NCBI GenBank assembly: GCA_004563195.1
Contig: SFTJ01000004.1
Span: 1-64,000, forward strand
DNA: 64,000 nt
Source of the DNA: a bacterium
GTDB lineage: Bacteria > Bacteroidota > Bacteroidia > Bacteroidales > Muribaculaceae
Direction of reading: 5' to 3'
Numbering within the stretch: position 1 is the stretch's first letter; every line of letters begins with the position of its first letter. The notes under the pieces were generated by a model. The model worked only from the letters and a program-made list of their open reading frames with translations, was not told the DNA's origin and made no database searches. Shown here piece by piece: positions 25,320 to 34,444 of this stretch. The position numbers were made by a program, and so were the translations under genes.

Positions 25320-26711
25320 TCAGTCTACTATGCGAGGCTTCTCAGCCGGCACATAGGTGCTGCGTATGCGCCACTCTTTGGGATAGAGATTATTGGCGCG
25401 ATTGCCGAGGTTATTAACGAAGCCTATAGGGCTATCGTTGTGATATAGAAGCACATATCCGCGTGGTGCGTCGGCAAGCACCACCGATTCGCCTCGCAGA
25501 TAAGCCACTGCGGTGGCATAGTCGACATCGGCGCGGGCAAAAGCATCGCGGCTCAAGCAGCTGCACAGTGCCAACGACTGCACCGGCACGCAGTTCTTGC
25601 CCTTGAGTGCTGCGAGTTCCACTCCGCGATGCAGCACTTTCAGAGTGCTGCCGAGCAGTGCCATTTCGGCTGCATAGCACGCAGGCGTGGCTATCACGGC
25701 ATCGTCGGCCACGCTGTAGTCGTATTGCTCGGCTTGCTGCAGCCATCGGGTGGCTTCGGCGGGCACCGGAGGCGTTTTTGCCGCCTTGCCCGATTTACGG
25801 GGCTTGGTGGCCACTTCGGCTCGCGGAGCATCGCCTGCCTTGCGTATCACACTCAGGAAGAGACCTTCGCCCTCGGTGCGATGTGGCATAAAGCGATAGC
25901 AAAAATCTTCGCCTTCGAGCGCGCCATGTATGCGCCACGAGGCATCTACGCCGAGGTCGATGGTGGCGCCGCCAAGGTCTTGGCATATATGACGCACCAT
26001 TCGCTCGTTTTCCTCGAGATTGTAGGTGCAGGTGCTGTAGATGAGCAGCCCTCCGGGACGCAGACACTCCCAGATGTCGGCAATAATGCTTCGCTGGCGT
26101 GCGGCGCACTCTTCCACAAGTTGTGGTGTCCACTGCTCCACGGCTTCATCGTCCTTGCGCATCATTCCCTCGCCGCTGCACGGCACATCGGTGGCTATGA
26201 CGTCGAAAAACCGTGTCAATGGCGAGAAATCGGCGGGTCGGTTGTGGGTTACCAGGGTATACGGCGAACCCCATTTCACCACATTTTCCTTCAATATCTT
26301 TGCTCTAAGCGGCACTATCTCATTTGCCACCACCAGCGACCCTTGCGGCAGGGCATCGATGGCTGAGGTGGTCTTGCCGCCGGGCGCTGCACACAGGTCG
26401 AGATAGCGCACCGGCGTGCTCACAAGTTTGCTTATGGCATAACCTATAAACATCGAGGAGGCATCTTGCACATAATATCGTCCCGACTGAAAATCGGTAT
26501 CAAAAGTGAATTGCGGACGCTCGTCGAGATAGAAGCCTTCTTCACACCAGGGTACACGGCGAGCGTGGGCGTCGGCTTTAGCGCCTTTGCTCTTGTTCAC
26601 TCTTATCGACACGCTGGGCTGTGTGTTGGCTATGGCATCGGCCAAGCTACAGGCCTCTTCGTCGGGCATTATTCGGTGCAGTTGTTTCAGAAAATCGTCG
26701 GATAGTGCCAT
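25320..26711 (-). CDS. rsmF: RsmB/NOP-family rRNA cytosine-C5 methyltransferase
   Basis: SAM-dependent 5-methylcytosine methyltransferase of 16S rRNA. The 463-aa protein has the NOL1/NOP2/Sun fold: LDLCAAPGGKTTSAIDALP (SAM loop, about 105-123), DVPCSGEGMMRKDD (first catalytic Cys, about 177) and STCTYNLEENERMV (second Cys, about 227). A C-terminal PUA-like RsmF domain ends in the last 100 residues (LRGESVVLADAPRGYVLLYHNDSPIGFVNNLGNRANNLYPKEWRIR). It lies downstream of the esterase gene in a leftward run. Confidence 0.9.
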   Translation of the reverse strand: MALSDDFLKQLHRIMPDEEACSLADAIANTQPSVSIRVNKSKGAKADAHARRVPWCEEGFYLDERPQFTFDTDFQSGRYYVQDASSMFIGYAISKLVSTPVRYLDLCAAPGGKTTSAIDALPQGSLVVANEIVPLRAKILKENVVKWGSPYTLVTHNRPADFSPLTRFFDVIATDVPCSGEGMMRKDDEAVEQWTPQLVEECAARQRSIIADIWECLRPGGLLIYSTCTYNLEENERMVRHICQDLGGATIDLGVDASWRIHGALEGEDFCYRFMPHRTEGEGLFLSVIRKAGDAPRAEVATKPRKSGKAAKTPPVPAEATRWLQQAEQYDYSVADDAVIATPACYAAEMALLGSTLKVLHRGVELAALKGKNCVPVQSLALCSCLSRDAFARADVDYATAVAYLRGESVVLADAPRGYVLLYHNDSPIGFVNNLGNRANNLYPKEWRIRSTYVPAEKPRIVD

Positions 26712-26761
26712 TGATTTCTCTTTGTGGGTTACGCCTTGCGGTGATTGTTCTTATAATTGAT

Positions 26762-27613
26762 TTATTCGCTCATGCTGGCATCGAATGCCTTTGAGAAGAA
26801 AAGCATCTGATAGTCGAGCGCATTGCACCAGTATTCCCAAGTGTGGCTGCCGGGACGCTCGGTGTAGTCGTGCTTTATCTTTGCATCTACCAGCGCCTTG
26901 TGCAGATTGCGATTGACTTCAATAAAGAAGTCGTCGACTCCGCACTCAAACACTATATTTTGCTCTGTCGTGAGGCCTTTCACGAGTTCTATTACCGTGT
27001 GGCTGTCCCACACTGCGCGGTTGCTCTCATATTCGCCGAGGGCGTCCTTCATATTCCAATTATTGGGGAAAGGACGGATGTCCACACCGCCGCTCATGCT
27101 GCCGCAACTGCCAAACACATCGGGATGGCGAAGCGCCAAAAACAGCGAACCGTGACCGCCCATACTGAGTCCGGTGATGGCGCGCATGCCGGCTTCGGGG
27201 ATGGTGCGGAAGTGATTGTCGATAAAGGTCACCAAGTCGGTGACGATAAATGTTTCGAATTGCGACTCGGCATTGATGGGTGAGTCCCAATACCAGCTGT
27301 TGCGACCATCGGGGCACACTATGATTACGCCATACTGGCTTGCCACATCGGGCAATTCGGGTTTCTTGCTAATCCATGCCTTATGGTCGCCGCCATGGCC
27401 GTGAAGCAGATAGAGCACCGGATATTGGGTATCCTGACACTCGGGGTCGGTGTATTCGGCGGGCACCACCACGGTGCACTCCACCGGCGCACTCATCTTC
27501 GAGGCTTTCACCTTCACCACCGTTACTTGCGCATCGTCTTGCGCCATCAGTTGCAATGCCACTATCAGTGCAAATGCCACTGCCATTATTCTTTCGAATC
27601 TTATTCTCTTCAT
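26762..27613 (-). CDS. Secreted esterase of the feruloyl-esterase/esterase-D type
   Basis: Alpha/beta hydrolase (PF00756-like), 283 aa. A signal peptide (about 1-24, ending LMAQ) places it outside the cytoplasm. The oxyanion region is PVLYLLHGHGGDHKAW (about 66-81). The nucleophile Ser sits in GLSMGGHGS (about 147-155). An Asp near ECGVDD (about 223) and a C-terminal His in GSHTWEYW (about 256) complete a plausible triad. Close relatives hydrolyse acyl or feruloyl esters on plant glycans, but no polysaccharide-utilisation genes are adjacent. The substrate is unknown. Confidence 0.85.
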   Translation of the reverse strand: MKRIRFERIMAVAFALIVALQLMAQDDAQVTVVKVKASKMSAPVECTVVVPAEYTDPECQDTQYPVLYLLHGHGGDHKAWISKKPELPDVASQYGVIIVCPDGRNSWYWDSPINAESQFETFIVTDLVTFIDNHFRTIPEAGMRAITGLSMGGHGSLFLALRHPDVFGSCGSMSGGVDIRPFPNNWNMKDALGEYESNRAVWDSHTVIELVKGLTTEQNIVFECGVDDFFIEVNRNLHKALVDAKIKHDYTERPGSHTWEYWCNALDYQMLFFSKAFDASMSE

Positions 27614-27665
27614 TTTTTCAGTATTCTTTTGTTTGTTGATAATCTATATTTTGGTCTTTATTTCT

Positions 27666-28919
27666 TTATTGTTTCACCGAGGGCAAGTTTATCAGTTGGC
27701 CTGCCAGATAGCATAGGGTGGCTACCACCATACCATTGATTGAGGGCACGCCCCATGGCACAAAATTGGCAACCACGGCTCCGGCTATCACGCCTGTCAC
27801 TGCGCCCCAATCCACATTCTTTATCTTCACCGTGTCGGTAACAAATGCCTTGCGATTGGTGAAATATGCCACCACTATGATGATGCCCACCGGCGGCAAG
27901 GTGCAGTTGAGTATATTCAAAAATCCGCAGAAGTTATAGTAGAGCCATTCGGCCATAACGGTGCCTATCAGGCCTGCCACGAGCACCATGGTGCTTTTCT
28001 TCATCTTGAATATGTTGGCAAGTCCGAGGCCCACGGAGTAGAGAGCATTATCGTTGGTGGTCCAGATGTTCAAGCCGAGCACAAGTATGGCGGCATAGAA
28101 GAGATTGAGCTTGAGCATAACATCGAAGATGTCGTTTCCGCCCACAAAAATCGACGAAACTGCGCCGAAGCAAAACATCAAACTGTTGCCGATGAAAAAT
28201 GCCACTATCGAGATGATGCAACCCATCTTTCCGCTCTTGGAGAAGCGGGTGAAATTGGGCGTAGCGCTACCGCCCGACACAAAGCTGCCTATCACCAGTC
28301 CGGCTCCGCCTATCACGCCGAGGTCGGTGGTCTTTACGGCAAATTGCTCTATTATCGACCCATTGCCTTGCATCACTGCCATCACCATGGCTATGGTGCC
28401 GAGTATTGCCACACACGGCACGGCTATAAAACTTATAATGGTAAGACTCTTTATGCCTCGATAGGCGCTGGCGGTCATACACACGCCTGCCAGTGCCACA
28501 AGCGCATATTCCACCGTCTTGTCACCGCCGAGCAGTTGGGTGGCTACCGGGATGGCAAACATGGCAAGACCCACGCCGAACCAACCCATCTGTGTGAACG
28601 AAATCATGGCGCTGGGCAGATAACTGCCGTAGCGACCGAAGCTGCGTATGGCGAGGTTATCGAGCGACAGTCCGCTTTCGCCGCCCACATAGCCCAGTGC
28701 GCCGGTGTAGGCTCCGAGTAATGCGCCGCCAAACACCAACGCGCCAATAAATTGCTGAAAATCGAGCCCTTCAGCCAATTTCTGTCCTACCCACATACTC
28801 GCCGAGAAGAAGGTGAATCCCATCATTATCATAAACATTTTCAAAAATCCACGACGGGCTTCTTGTGGCACGCGCTCGTTGGTGTAATCGATGTCGAGTT
28901 TTGCGGTCTGATTGCTCAT
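27666..28919 (-). CDS. codB: Cytosine permease (NCS1 family)
   Basis: Proton- or sodium-coupled importer for cytosine or a related base, 417 aa with about twelve membrane segments. The N-terminal GFTFFSASMWVGQKLAEGL and the FGRYGSYLPSAMISFTQMGWFGVGLAMF stretch are typical of CodB. It is followed upstream in the operon by a phosphoribosyltransferase-like gene (62 bases away) and a TadA-type deaminase, a grouping that hints at pyrimidine base salvage. No codA (cytosine deaminase) is present. Confidence 0.87.
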   Translation of the reverse strand: MSNQTAKLDIDYTNERVPQEARRGFLKMFMIMMGFTFFSASMWVGQKLAEGLDFQQFIGALVFGGALLGAYTGALGYVGGESGLSLDNLAIRSFGRYGSYLPSAMISFTQMGWFGVGLAMFAIPVATQLLGGDKTVEYALVALAGVCMTASAYRGIKSLTIISFIAVPCVAILGTIAMVMAVMQGNGSIIEQFAVKTTDLGVIGGAGLVIGSFVSGGSATPNFTRFSKSGKMGCIISIVAFFIGNSLMFCFGAVSSIFVGGNDIFDVMLKLNLFYAAILVLGLNIWTTNDNALYSVGLGLANIFKMKKSTMVLVAGLIGTVMAEWLYYNFCGFLNILNCTLPPVGIIIVVAYFTNRKAFVTDTVKIKNVDWGAVTGVIAGAVVANFVPWGVPSINGMVVATLCYLAGQLINLPSVKQ

Positions 28920-28981
28920 AGTCTTAGGTTTTTATAGTTTCAATATCTCTGTTGCTTATTCTCTCTATTTTTGAACGATTT

Positions 28982-30073
28982 TTACATATATTTCCCCAAA
29001 GCGAGGCGCACTTGTTGCAGGCGCGTTTCGCACAATTGCTTGATATTAAGCGTCTCCGACTGTGATAGGAAGGCTGCTTCGGCTTCGTATTGACGCTTCA
29101 GTTCCACTTTTTTGAGTTTTTGATAGTGATTCAGGTCAATCCACTGCTCAAATGTGGTGCCTTGGCTGTAGCCGAGCTTTTCTTCGGTAAATGCCTTCAC
29201 ATCCACCTCATCGGCCACTCGTTGCAGACTTTCCCAATATTCCACCACCTCTTCGTAGTGGTCGGGGATTTCATATCGGCGCGCGCCGCCGTCGTAGATT
29301 ATGCATTTCTCGTAGATGGCATTGCCGTTGTTGATTACCGCTTTGCGAAATTCGGGTGCCACCACGCCGTCGCGCCAGTAGAAGTCGATGTTCGGCACAT
29401 TCACGCCTGCCACTCCAAAGTCGCTATACACCGAGAAAATACCCTCATAGAACACGCAGTGGCAACCATGGAACGAGGGCCACAATTCGCGTGCTCGAGC
29501 GGTGAGCGACTCAAGCACATCGATGGCTCGTGTGCCGCCCACGGTGAAAAATATCATTCGGCGCAGTTGCACACCGGCTCTGTGATATTCGTCGAAGATA
29601 TAGTTGATGCACTTCACCAAGGTGTCGCCGGTGGCTATGATGTCGCCCACGAGCAGGGTGGCGTTGGCATCGATGTGATTCTTTTTATATCGTATGTCGA
29701 GCCCGGTAATCATGCGTTCGGGCGAAATTACTCGTTCGCACGACAGGAAACTCATGTTATCCACCTGTATTCCGCACTTGTAGCAACCTTCCTCGAGAGG
29801 ATAATTGAGTCCGCCGCGCAATATGGTGAGAATGTTGGCTTTAGTGGTCAGATTATTCTCCTTGAAGTATTCGAGGGCTGTGATAGTGGGTGCCAAGGTG
29901 CACTGATAGGTGTCGTAGCCCACCACCTCGGGATGCATCATCAGTTTGGTGCTGCCTGGATTCGACGCTACATAATAATTGTTGCTCAGATGCGGTGCAT
30001 CGAGCTGATAGAGTTGCGTACCATTTTTATATCGCACCGGAGTAAGGCTTGTGCCTTGCAAAATATCTTTCAT
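28982..30073 (-). CDS. Phosphoribosyltransferase-like protein of unknown substrate
   Basis: A 363-aa protein. The PRPP-binding motif is clear: ATLLVGDIIATGDTLVKC (about 138-155), with the hydrophobic strand followed by the acidic pair and TGxT. An upstream ILRGGLNYPLE loop (about 82-92) resembles the PPi loop of uracil phosphoribosyltransferases. The protein is far longer than a single phosphoribosyltransferase domain (about 200 aa). The C-terminal 130 residues, including a WxxLQRVADEVDVKAF stretch and a charged helix, match no family I know. It lies between codB and the deaminase gene. A role in base salvage is an inference from the neighbours. Confidence 0.7.
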   Translation of the reverse strand: MKDILQGTSLTPVRYKNGTQLYQLDAPHLSNNYYVASNPGSTKLMMHPEVVGYDTYQCTLAPTITALEYFKENNLTTKANILTILRGGLNYPLEEGCYKCGIQVDNMSFLSCERVISPERMITGLDIRYKKNHIDANATLLVGDIIATGDTLVKCINYIFDEYHRAGVQLRRMIFFTVGGTRAIDVLESLTARARELWPSFHGCHCVFYEGIFSVYSDFGVAGVNVPNIDFYWRDGVVAPEFRKAVINNGNAIYEKCIIYDGGARRYEIPDHYEEVVEYWESLQRVADEVDVKAFTEEKLGYSQGTTFEQWIDLNHYQKLKKVELKRQYEAEAAFLSQSETLNIKQLCETRLQQVRLALGKYM

Positions 30074-30106
30074 TGGTATCTTGAATAATTATTATTTTTT
30101 GTTGGG

Positions 30107-30553
30107 TTATCGTTTTTTCTTGAAAAAATCAGTCATGATGGCGGCACATTCATCGGCAAGCACTCCGCCTTGCACCACGGTCTTGCGGTGAAAGGGATTG
30201 GAGCAGAAGGTGTGATATCCGCGCTTATCGTCGGCTGCGCCATACACCACTCGCGATATCTGGCTCCATCCGAGCGCCCCGGCGCACATCAGGCAAGGCT
30301 CCACAGTAACATATAAAGTGCAGTCAACCAGATATTTGCCGCCAAGCATATTGGTAGCCGATGTGATGGCTTGCATCTCGGCATGGGCGGTGACATCGGT
30401 GAGAGTCTCGGTGAGGTTATGACCGCGGGCTATCACCTGTCCACGGCTCACTATCACTGCTCCTATAGGCACCTCATCGGCTTCGTAAGCCCTGCGTGCC
30501 TCGGCAAGCGCCATGCGCATATATTTTTCGTCGTCACTCTGATTTTGATTCAT
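30107..30553 (-). CDS. tadA: tRNA adenosine deaminase (TadA-type nucleoside deaminase)
   Basis: Zinc deaminase that makes inosine at the wobble position of tRNA-Arg in the family's best-known role. It is 148 aa. The zinc site is complete: HAEMQAI (His and catalytic Glu, about 57) and PCLMCAGAL (two Cys, about 87-92). The wider TLYVTVEPCLMCAGA and SRVVYGA pattern is that of TadA. It lies 18 bases downstream of murF-alr and 33 bases upstream of the phosphoribosyltransferase-like gene. Guanine or cytosine deaminase activity cannot be excluded in this setting. Confidence 0.87.
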   Translation of the reverse strand: MNQNQSDDEKYMRMALAEARRAYEADEVPIGAVIVSRGQVIARGHNLTETLTDVTAHAEMQAITSATNMLGGKYLVDCTLYVTVEPCLMCAGALGWSQISRVVYGAADDKRGYHTFCSNPFHRKTVVQGGVLADECAAIMTDFFKKKR

Positions 30554-30571
30554 CGCTTGAGTTGGGGGGGG

Positions 30572-33034
30572 TTATTCTCGATAATACACGCGCTTGACGC
30601 GGGTAGATATCGATGTTAATATTTCGTATGGTATGGTTCCTCGCACTTCAGCAAGGCGTTCCACGGCTATGTGTTCGCCGAATATCTCCACATTGTCGCC
30701 TTCATGGCAATCGGCATCGGTAACGTCGATCATGCACACATCCATGCATATATTGCCCACTGTGGGGCATAGGGTGCCGTTAACCCACATGCTTATGTTG
30801 CCGTTGCCGAAGTGGCGGTCGATGCCATCGGCATAGCCCACGGGTATGGTGGCTATGCGCGACTTGCGCTTGAGCACGCCGCGGCGGCCGTAGCCTATGG
30901 TGATGCCTTCGTCCCACTCTTTTATCGATATTATCACCGATCGCAGCGACGACACGGGCACAAGCGACGACTCGCTGCCGTCGTTGGTGGTGGCTATGCC
31001 ATAGAGGCCTATGCCCAAACGCACCATATCGCACTGATGCTCGGGGAAGCGCACTATGCCTGTGGTATTGAGTATGTGGCGCATTATTTTATGCGAAAAT
31101 GCGGCTTGCAACTTGGCGCAGCAGCGGTCGAAATAGTCGAATTGCTGCTGTGTGTAATCGTCCTTCTCGGGCTCGTCGGCCACAGCGAGATGCGAGAACA
31201 CGGTGGCGGGCTCTATGGCGTCCTGACTGTGCAGTAGTTCTATCAGTTCGGGCAACTGCTCCTCGAGAAATCCCAATCGGTGCATGCCGGTGTCGAGTTT
31301 TATGTGCACGGGATAGTGGCTGATGCCGTTTTTCTGCGCTTCGCGTATTATCATGCGGCACTCATCGAGGCAGTAGACCTCTGGCTCGAGATTGTAGGCA
31401 AACATTGCCTTGTAGTTCTCCACTCGCGGATTAAGCACCATTATCTTGGCTGTGATGCCTGCCTTGCGCAGCTCCACGCCCTCGTCGTGCACTGCCACGG
31501 CTATATATGCCACGCCGCTGTCCTGAACAGTCTTGGCAAGTTCGTAACTACCTGCGCCATAACCCGATGCCTTGAGCATGCACACCATCTTGGTGGTGGG
31601 CTTGAGCAGCGAGCGGAAGAAGTTGTAGTTGTTGACCAATGCATCGAGGTTTACTTCCATCACGGTCTCGTGCTGCTTTGCCTCGAGCATATCGATTATC
31701 GGTTCGAAGTCATATTGCGGCGAACCTTTCACAAGTATGGTCTCGGCATCGAAATCGCCGGGCGACACGGCTTGCATAAAGTGGCTGACGCTACGATAGA
31801 ATGCCTTATTGCCCTCGAAATGATGTGCATAGCGACTTATCTCCTCGCCTATGCCTATCACGCGGCTCACTCCTTTCTGCTTGAGCAGTTCGCCTATGTG
31901 GGCATACACCATATCGGTGCCGAACGACTCGTGTGCGGCATCGCTCAGCACCACGGTCATGCGCGATTTCTCTATGGCGCGACGCCACATAAAATCGAGC
32001 GCCGGGGCAAGCGAATTATAGTCGCTGGGATAGCTGTCGGCTATCACCATGCAGCCATTGATGCCTTCTATCACATTGGTGCGGGTCTTTACGGGCTTTA
32101 ATTGTGCCACGCGGGCGGCTATCTCTTCGGGACTCACACCCATGTGCAGCAGCAGGGTCACGCAGTTCATCACATTGCTCACGCTGCCCACATTTATAAA
32201 GGGTATGTTAAGCCGGTGGCTCTTTCCGCCGTAGCGATACTGCACCTCGGTGCTGCGGCGCTGCACCATATTGCTCTCTATCACCACATCGGCGGTTCGG
32301 TCGGTTTCCGACCACAGCACTTTGCGCGCCGATGTGCCGCGCATGGCATCGGCAATGAGCTGGTTGTCGGCAAAATAGGTCACTTCGTCGCACCGGTCGA
32401 AAAGCAGAGCTTTCTCGCGTGCCTTGTCCTCGAGTGAGGCAAAATTCTCGCCGTGTTCGTCGCCGAGCATGGTGAATATGCCATGTGTGGGATTGATGAT
32501 GCGGCTCAGTGCTGCCATCTCGCCGGGGCGCGATATGCCGGCTTCGATTATGGCTATGCGGGTGTTGTCGTCGATGTCCCAAAGCGATAGCGGCACGCCT
32601 ATCTGCGAATTAAAACTTCGCGGCGAGCGCACCACATTGTAGTCGGGACTAAGCAGTTGATAGAGCCACTCTTTCACGGTGGTCTTGCCGCAACTGCCGG
32701 TGATGGCTATCACGGGAATGTGAAATCGGCTGCGATGATAGGCAGCCAGGCGTTGCAATGCCTCCACCACATTGTCCACTTGCAGATAATTGGCATCGGC
32801 GGGAAGTCCGTCGGTATGTTCCACCACGAAGTTTCTAACGCCGAGGCTATGAAGATGACACACATAGCGGTGTCCGTCGTTGTTCTTTGTCTTAATGGCG
32901 AAAAACAATGTCGCTTCGGGATACGTGAGTGAGCGTGAGTCGGTAAGCAAATAACTTACCTCATCATCGTCATACACCAATCGGGTGTCGTCGACGCCCA
33001 ATATCGAAGCTATCTCTCTTATGGAATATTTCAT
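30572..33034 (-). CDS. Bifunctional UDP-MurNAc-tripeptide:D-Ala-D-Ala ligase / alanine racemase
   Basis: Fusion of MurF and Alr, 820 aa, characteristic of Bacteroidetes. The N-terminal half is MurF with the ATP loop VIAITGSCGKTTVKEW (about 106-121), LWDIDDNTRIAIIEAGISRPGEM (about 150-173) and a long Mur ligase C-domain. The racemase half begins near residue 455. Its PLP lysine is in CMLKASGYGAG (about 488) and it has IKLDTGMHRLGF (about 590-601) and VPVGYADGIDRHFGNGN further on. Both halves look complete, so one polypeptide supplies D-Ala and adds the D-Ala-D-Ala cap of peptidoglycan. It lies 4 bases downstream of the GSCFA gene, probably translationally coupled. Confidence 0.95.
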   Translation of the reverse strand: MKYSIREIASILGVDDTRLVYDDDEVSYLLTDSRSLTYPEATLFFAIKTKNNDGHRYVCHLHSLGVRNFVVEHTDGLPADANYLQVDNVVEALQRLAAYHRSRFHIPVIAITGSCGKTTVKEWLYQLLSPDYNVVRSPRSFNSQIGVPLSLWDIDDNTRIAIIEAGISRPGEMAALSRIINPTHGIFTMLGDEHGENFASLEDKAREKALLFDRCDEVTYFADNQLIADAMRGTSARKVLWSETDRTADVVIESNMVQRRSTEVQYRYGGKSHRLNIPFINVGSVSNVMNCVTLLLHMGVSPEEIAARVAQLKPVKTRTNVIEGINGCMVIADSYPSDYNSLAPALDFMWRRAIEKSRMTVVLSDAAHESFGTDMVYAHIGELLKQKGVSRVIGIGEEISRYAHHFEGNKAFYRSVSHFMQAVSPGDFDAETILVKGSPQYDFEPIIDMLEAKQHETVMEVNLDALVNNYNFFRSLLKPTTKMVCMLKASGYGAGSYELAKTVQDSGVAYIAVAVHDEGVELRKAGITAKIMVLNPRVENYKAMFAYNLEPEVYCLDECRMIIREAQKNGISHYPVHIKLDTGMHRLGFLEEQLPELIELLHSQDAIEPATVFSHLAVADEPEKDDYTQQQFDYFDRCCAKLQAAFSHKIMRHILNTTGIVRFPEHQCDMVRLGIGLYGIATTNDGSESSLVPVSSLRSVIISIKEWDEGITIGYGRRGVLKRKSRIATIPVGYADGIDRHFGNGNISMWVNGTLCPTVGNICMDVCMIDVTDADCHEGDNVEIFGEHIAVERLAEVRGTIPYEILTSISTRVKRVYYRE

Positions 33035-33038
33035 TGTT

Positions 33039-34016
33039 TCAATCCAAAATGTTTCTTATCTCTGATATGTTGGCTATATAAGGATATTCTCTAAGCAAAT
33101 TGCCCACCACGGTGCGAGTGTCGGCATTAAAACGCTCTATGGCTTCGCGATTGTCGGTCATTGGCCTGTGCATAAGGCGCTTATACACGCGCTCGCAGCG
33201 CGCTGCTGCCTGTGCCGTGCGATCGTCGAAATAGGTGGCTTGGAAGGTTTGCCAGATATATTCTATCGCGGTCTCGCTGGGGTGTACCATATCGGCGGCA
33301 TAGAAGCGATAGTCGCGCAAGTCGTCGAGCATTATCTCAAATGCGGGGAAATAGCTCACCATATCCTTGAACCTGCCGGCAAGGGTGCTCGCCACCACGC
33401 GAAGCGATGCCTTGCTCAGCATGTTGGTCTCGAGGCCATCGGCCACGTGGCGTATGGGACTCACGGTGATTATCACTTTGATGTCGGGATTAAATTCACG
33501 CAGGCGAGTGAGGCTGTGGTCGAGCACTTCGGTCATGGCCTCGATGCTCTCGGTTTTGCGCACAAACTCATGCTGGGGCACTTTATGGCAGTTGCTCACC
33601 ACCTTGCCGGTGCTCTTGAGCCTGTACACCACAGCGGTGCCGAGCGTTATTATCAGCGCTCTCGCTTGTCGCAGATGCTCGTGGGCGGCTGTGATGCGCT
33701 CGTTCATCATCTCCATGGCGCGCATCTTGTCGACGCGCGAAAACTTGCTGTGAAACAGGAAACTGTTCCACACGCCGCCGCTCTGAAACATGTGCGACCC
33801 GTCGACTGGCTCGCAATCGATGATGCGCTCTATAGAGGTGGCTATGCTGAAGGGATTGTAAAGCGTTCCAAAGGGGTTGATATCCACATTAAACATGGCG
33901 TGGCGCATCCGTGCCCCTATATTGTCGGAGAAACACGAACCCATCATCACCACCACGTCGCTGTGGCTTATCATGCCTCGATTCTCACTCGTCTTTATTG
34001 ATGTACGGAATTCCAT
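33039..34016 (-). CDS. GSCFA-domain protein
   Basis: A 325-aa protein named after its motif, here MGSCFSDNIGARM (about 25-37). The fold is of the SGNH hydrolase kind, with a later VITVSPIRHVADG block and a C-terminal DMVHPSETAIEYIW block that would supply the Asp and His of a hydrolase triad. The biochemical role is not known. It is the first gene of the leftward run with murF-alr, which suggests a cell-envelope task such as removing an acyl group, but this is inference. A promoter lies about 80 bases upstream. Confidence 0.85.
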   Translation of the reverse strand: MEFRTSIKTSENRGMISHSDVVVMMGSCFSDNIGARMRHAMFNVDINPFGTLYNPFSIATSIERIIDCEPVDGSHMFQSGGVWNSFLFHSKFSRVDKMRAMEMMNERITAAHEHLRQARALIITLGTAVVYRLKSTGKVVSNCHKVPQHEFVRKTESIEAMTEVLDHSLTRLREFNPDIKVIITVSPIRHVADGLETNMLSKASLRVVASTLAGRFKDMVSYFPAFEIMLDDLRDYRFYAADMVHPSETAIEYIWQTFQATYFDDRTAQAAARCERVYKRLMHRPMTDNREAIERFNADTRTVVGNLLREYPYIANISEIRNILD

Positions 34017-34098
34017 AACAATCTCTTTTTGTATTCTTTATCTTGCTACGATACAGCTCTATGCGCGCAGCTAAACTCGCATTTTGGCAGCATCGATG

Positions 34099-34130
34099 CA
34101 AAGATAGTGCAAATTGGGTGCATTAGCAAG
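34099..34130 (-). promoter_or_regulatory. Promoter of the GSCFA-murF-alr operon
   Basis: CAAAGATA (34099-34106, reverse complement of TATCTTTG) is 20 bases from CAAG (34127-34130), a TTG-type -33 core. It may serve all leftward genes down to rsmF, whose gaps are 4-62 bases. Confidence 0.55.
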
Positions 34131-34329
34131 AATAGCCCCGTTTTTCACTTTCTCTCACACATCGCAGGCACCACCGGGGTGAACTTGCCGAGGCGCCTCT
34201 GCCTCTCATTTTGCGCCACTGCGCACTCGCATTGCCGCTTTTGCATCTCGTTATGGCTCTTTACCTGCATTTTTTACTTTTTTCACATTATTATAAAGGG
34301 TAAAATTTCGCCATTTGGCCGATTTTTAT

Positions 34330-34337
34330 TATTTTTG
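34330..34337 (+). promoter_or_regulatory. Candidate -7 element for gyrB
   Basis: TATTTTTG matches TAnnTTTG, 108 bases before the gyrB ATG; the TTTG at 34314 is too close to be a standard -33. The rest of the divergent 428-bp gap holds only the opposite promoter and AT-rich DNA. Confidence 0.3.
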
Positions 34338-34444
34338 TATGATTTTTATCCGCAATACGCCAACTGCCCGAAATAGCGGCATTTCTGAGCCCAAGGAGGT
34401 AATTTTAATCGGCTACTGCGGCAACGGATTTTAGATTAAACGAA

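Noticed and set aside
34314..34337. Full consensus promoter for gyrB
   Set aside because: The TTTG is only 12 bases from the TATTTTTG, too short for the usual 19-21; kept only as a weak -7 candidate.
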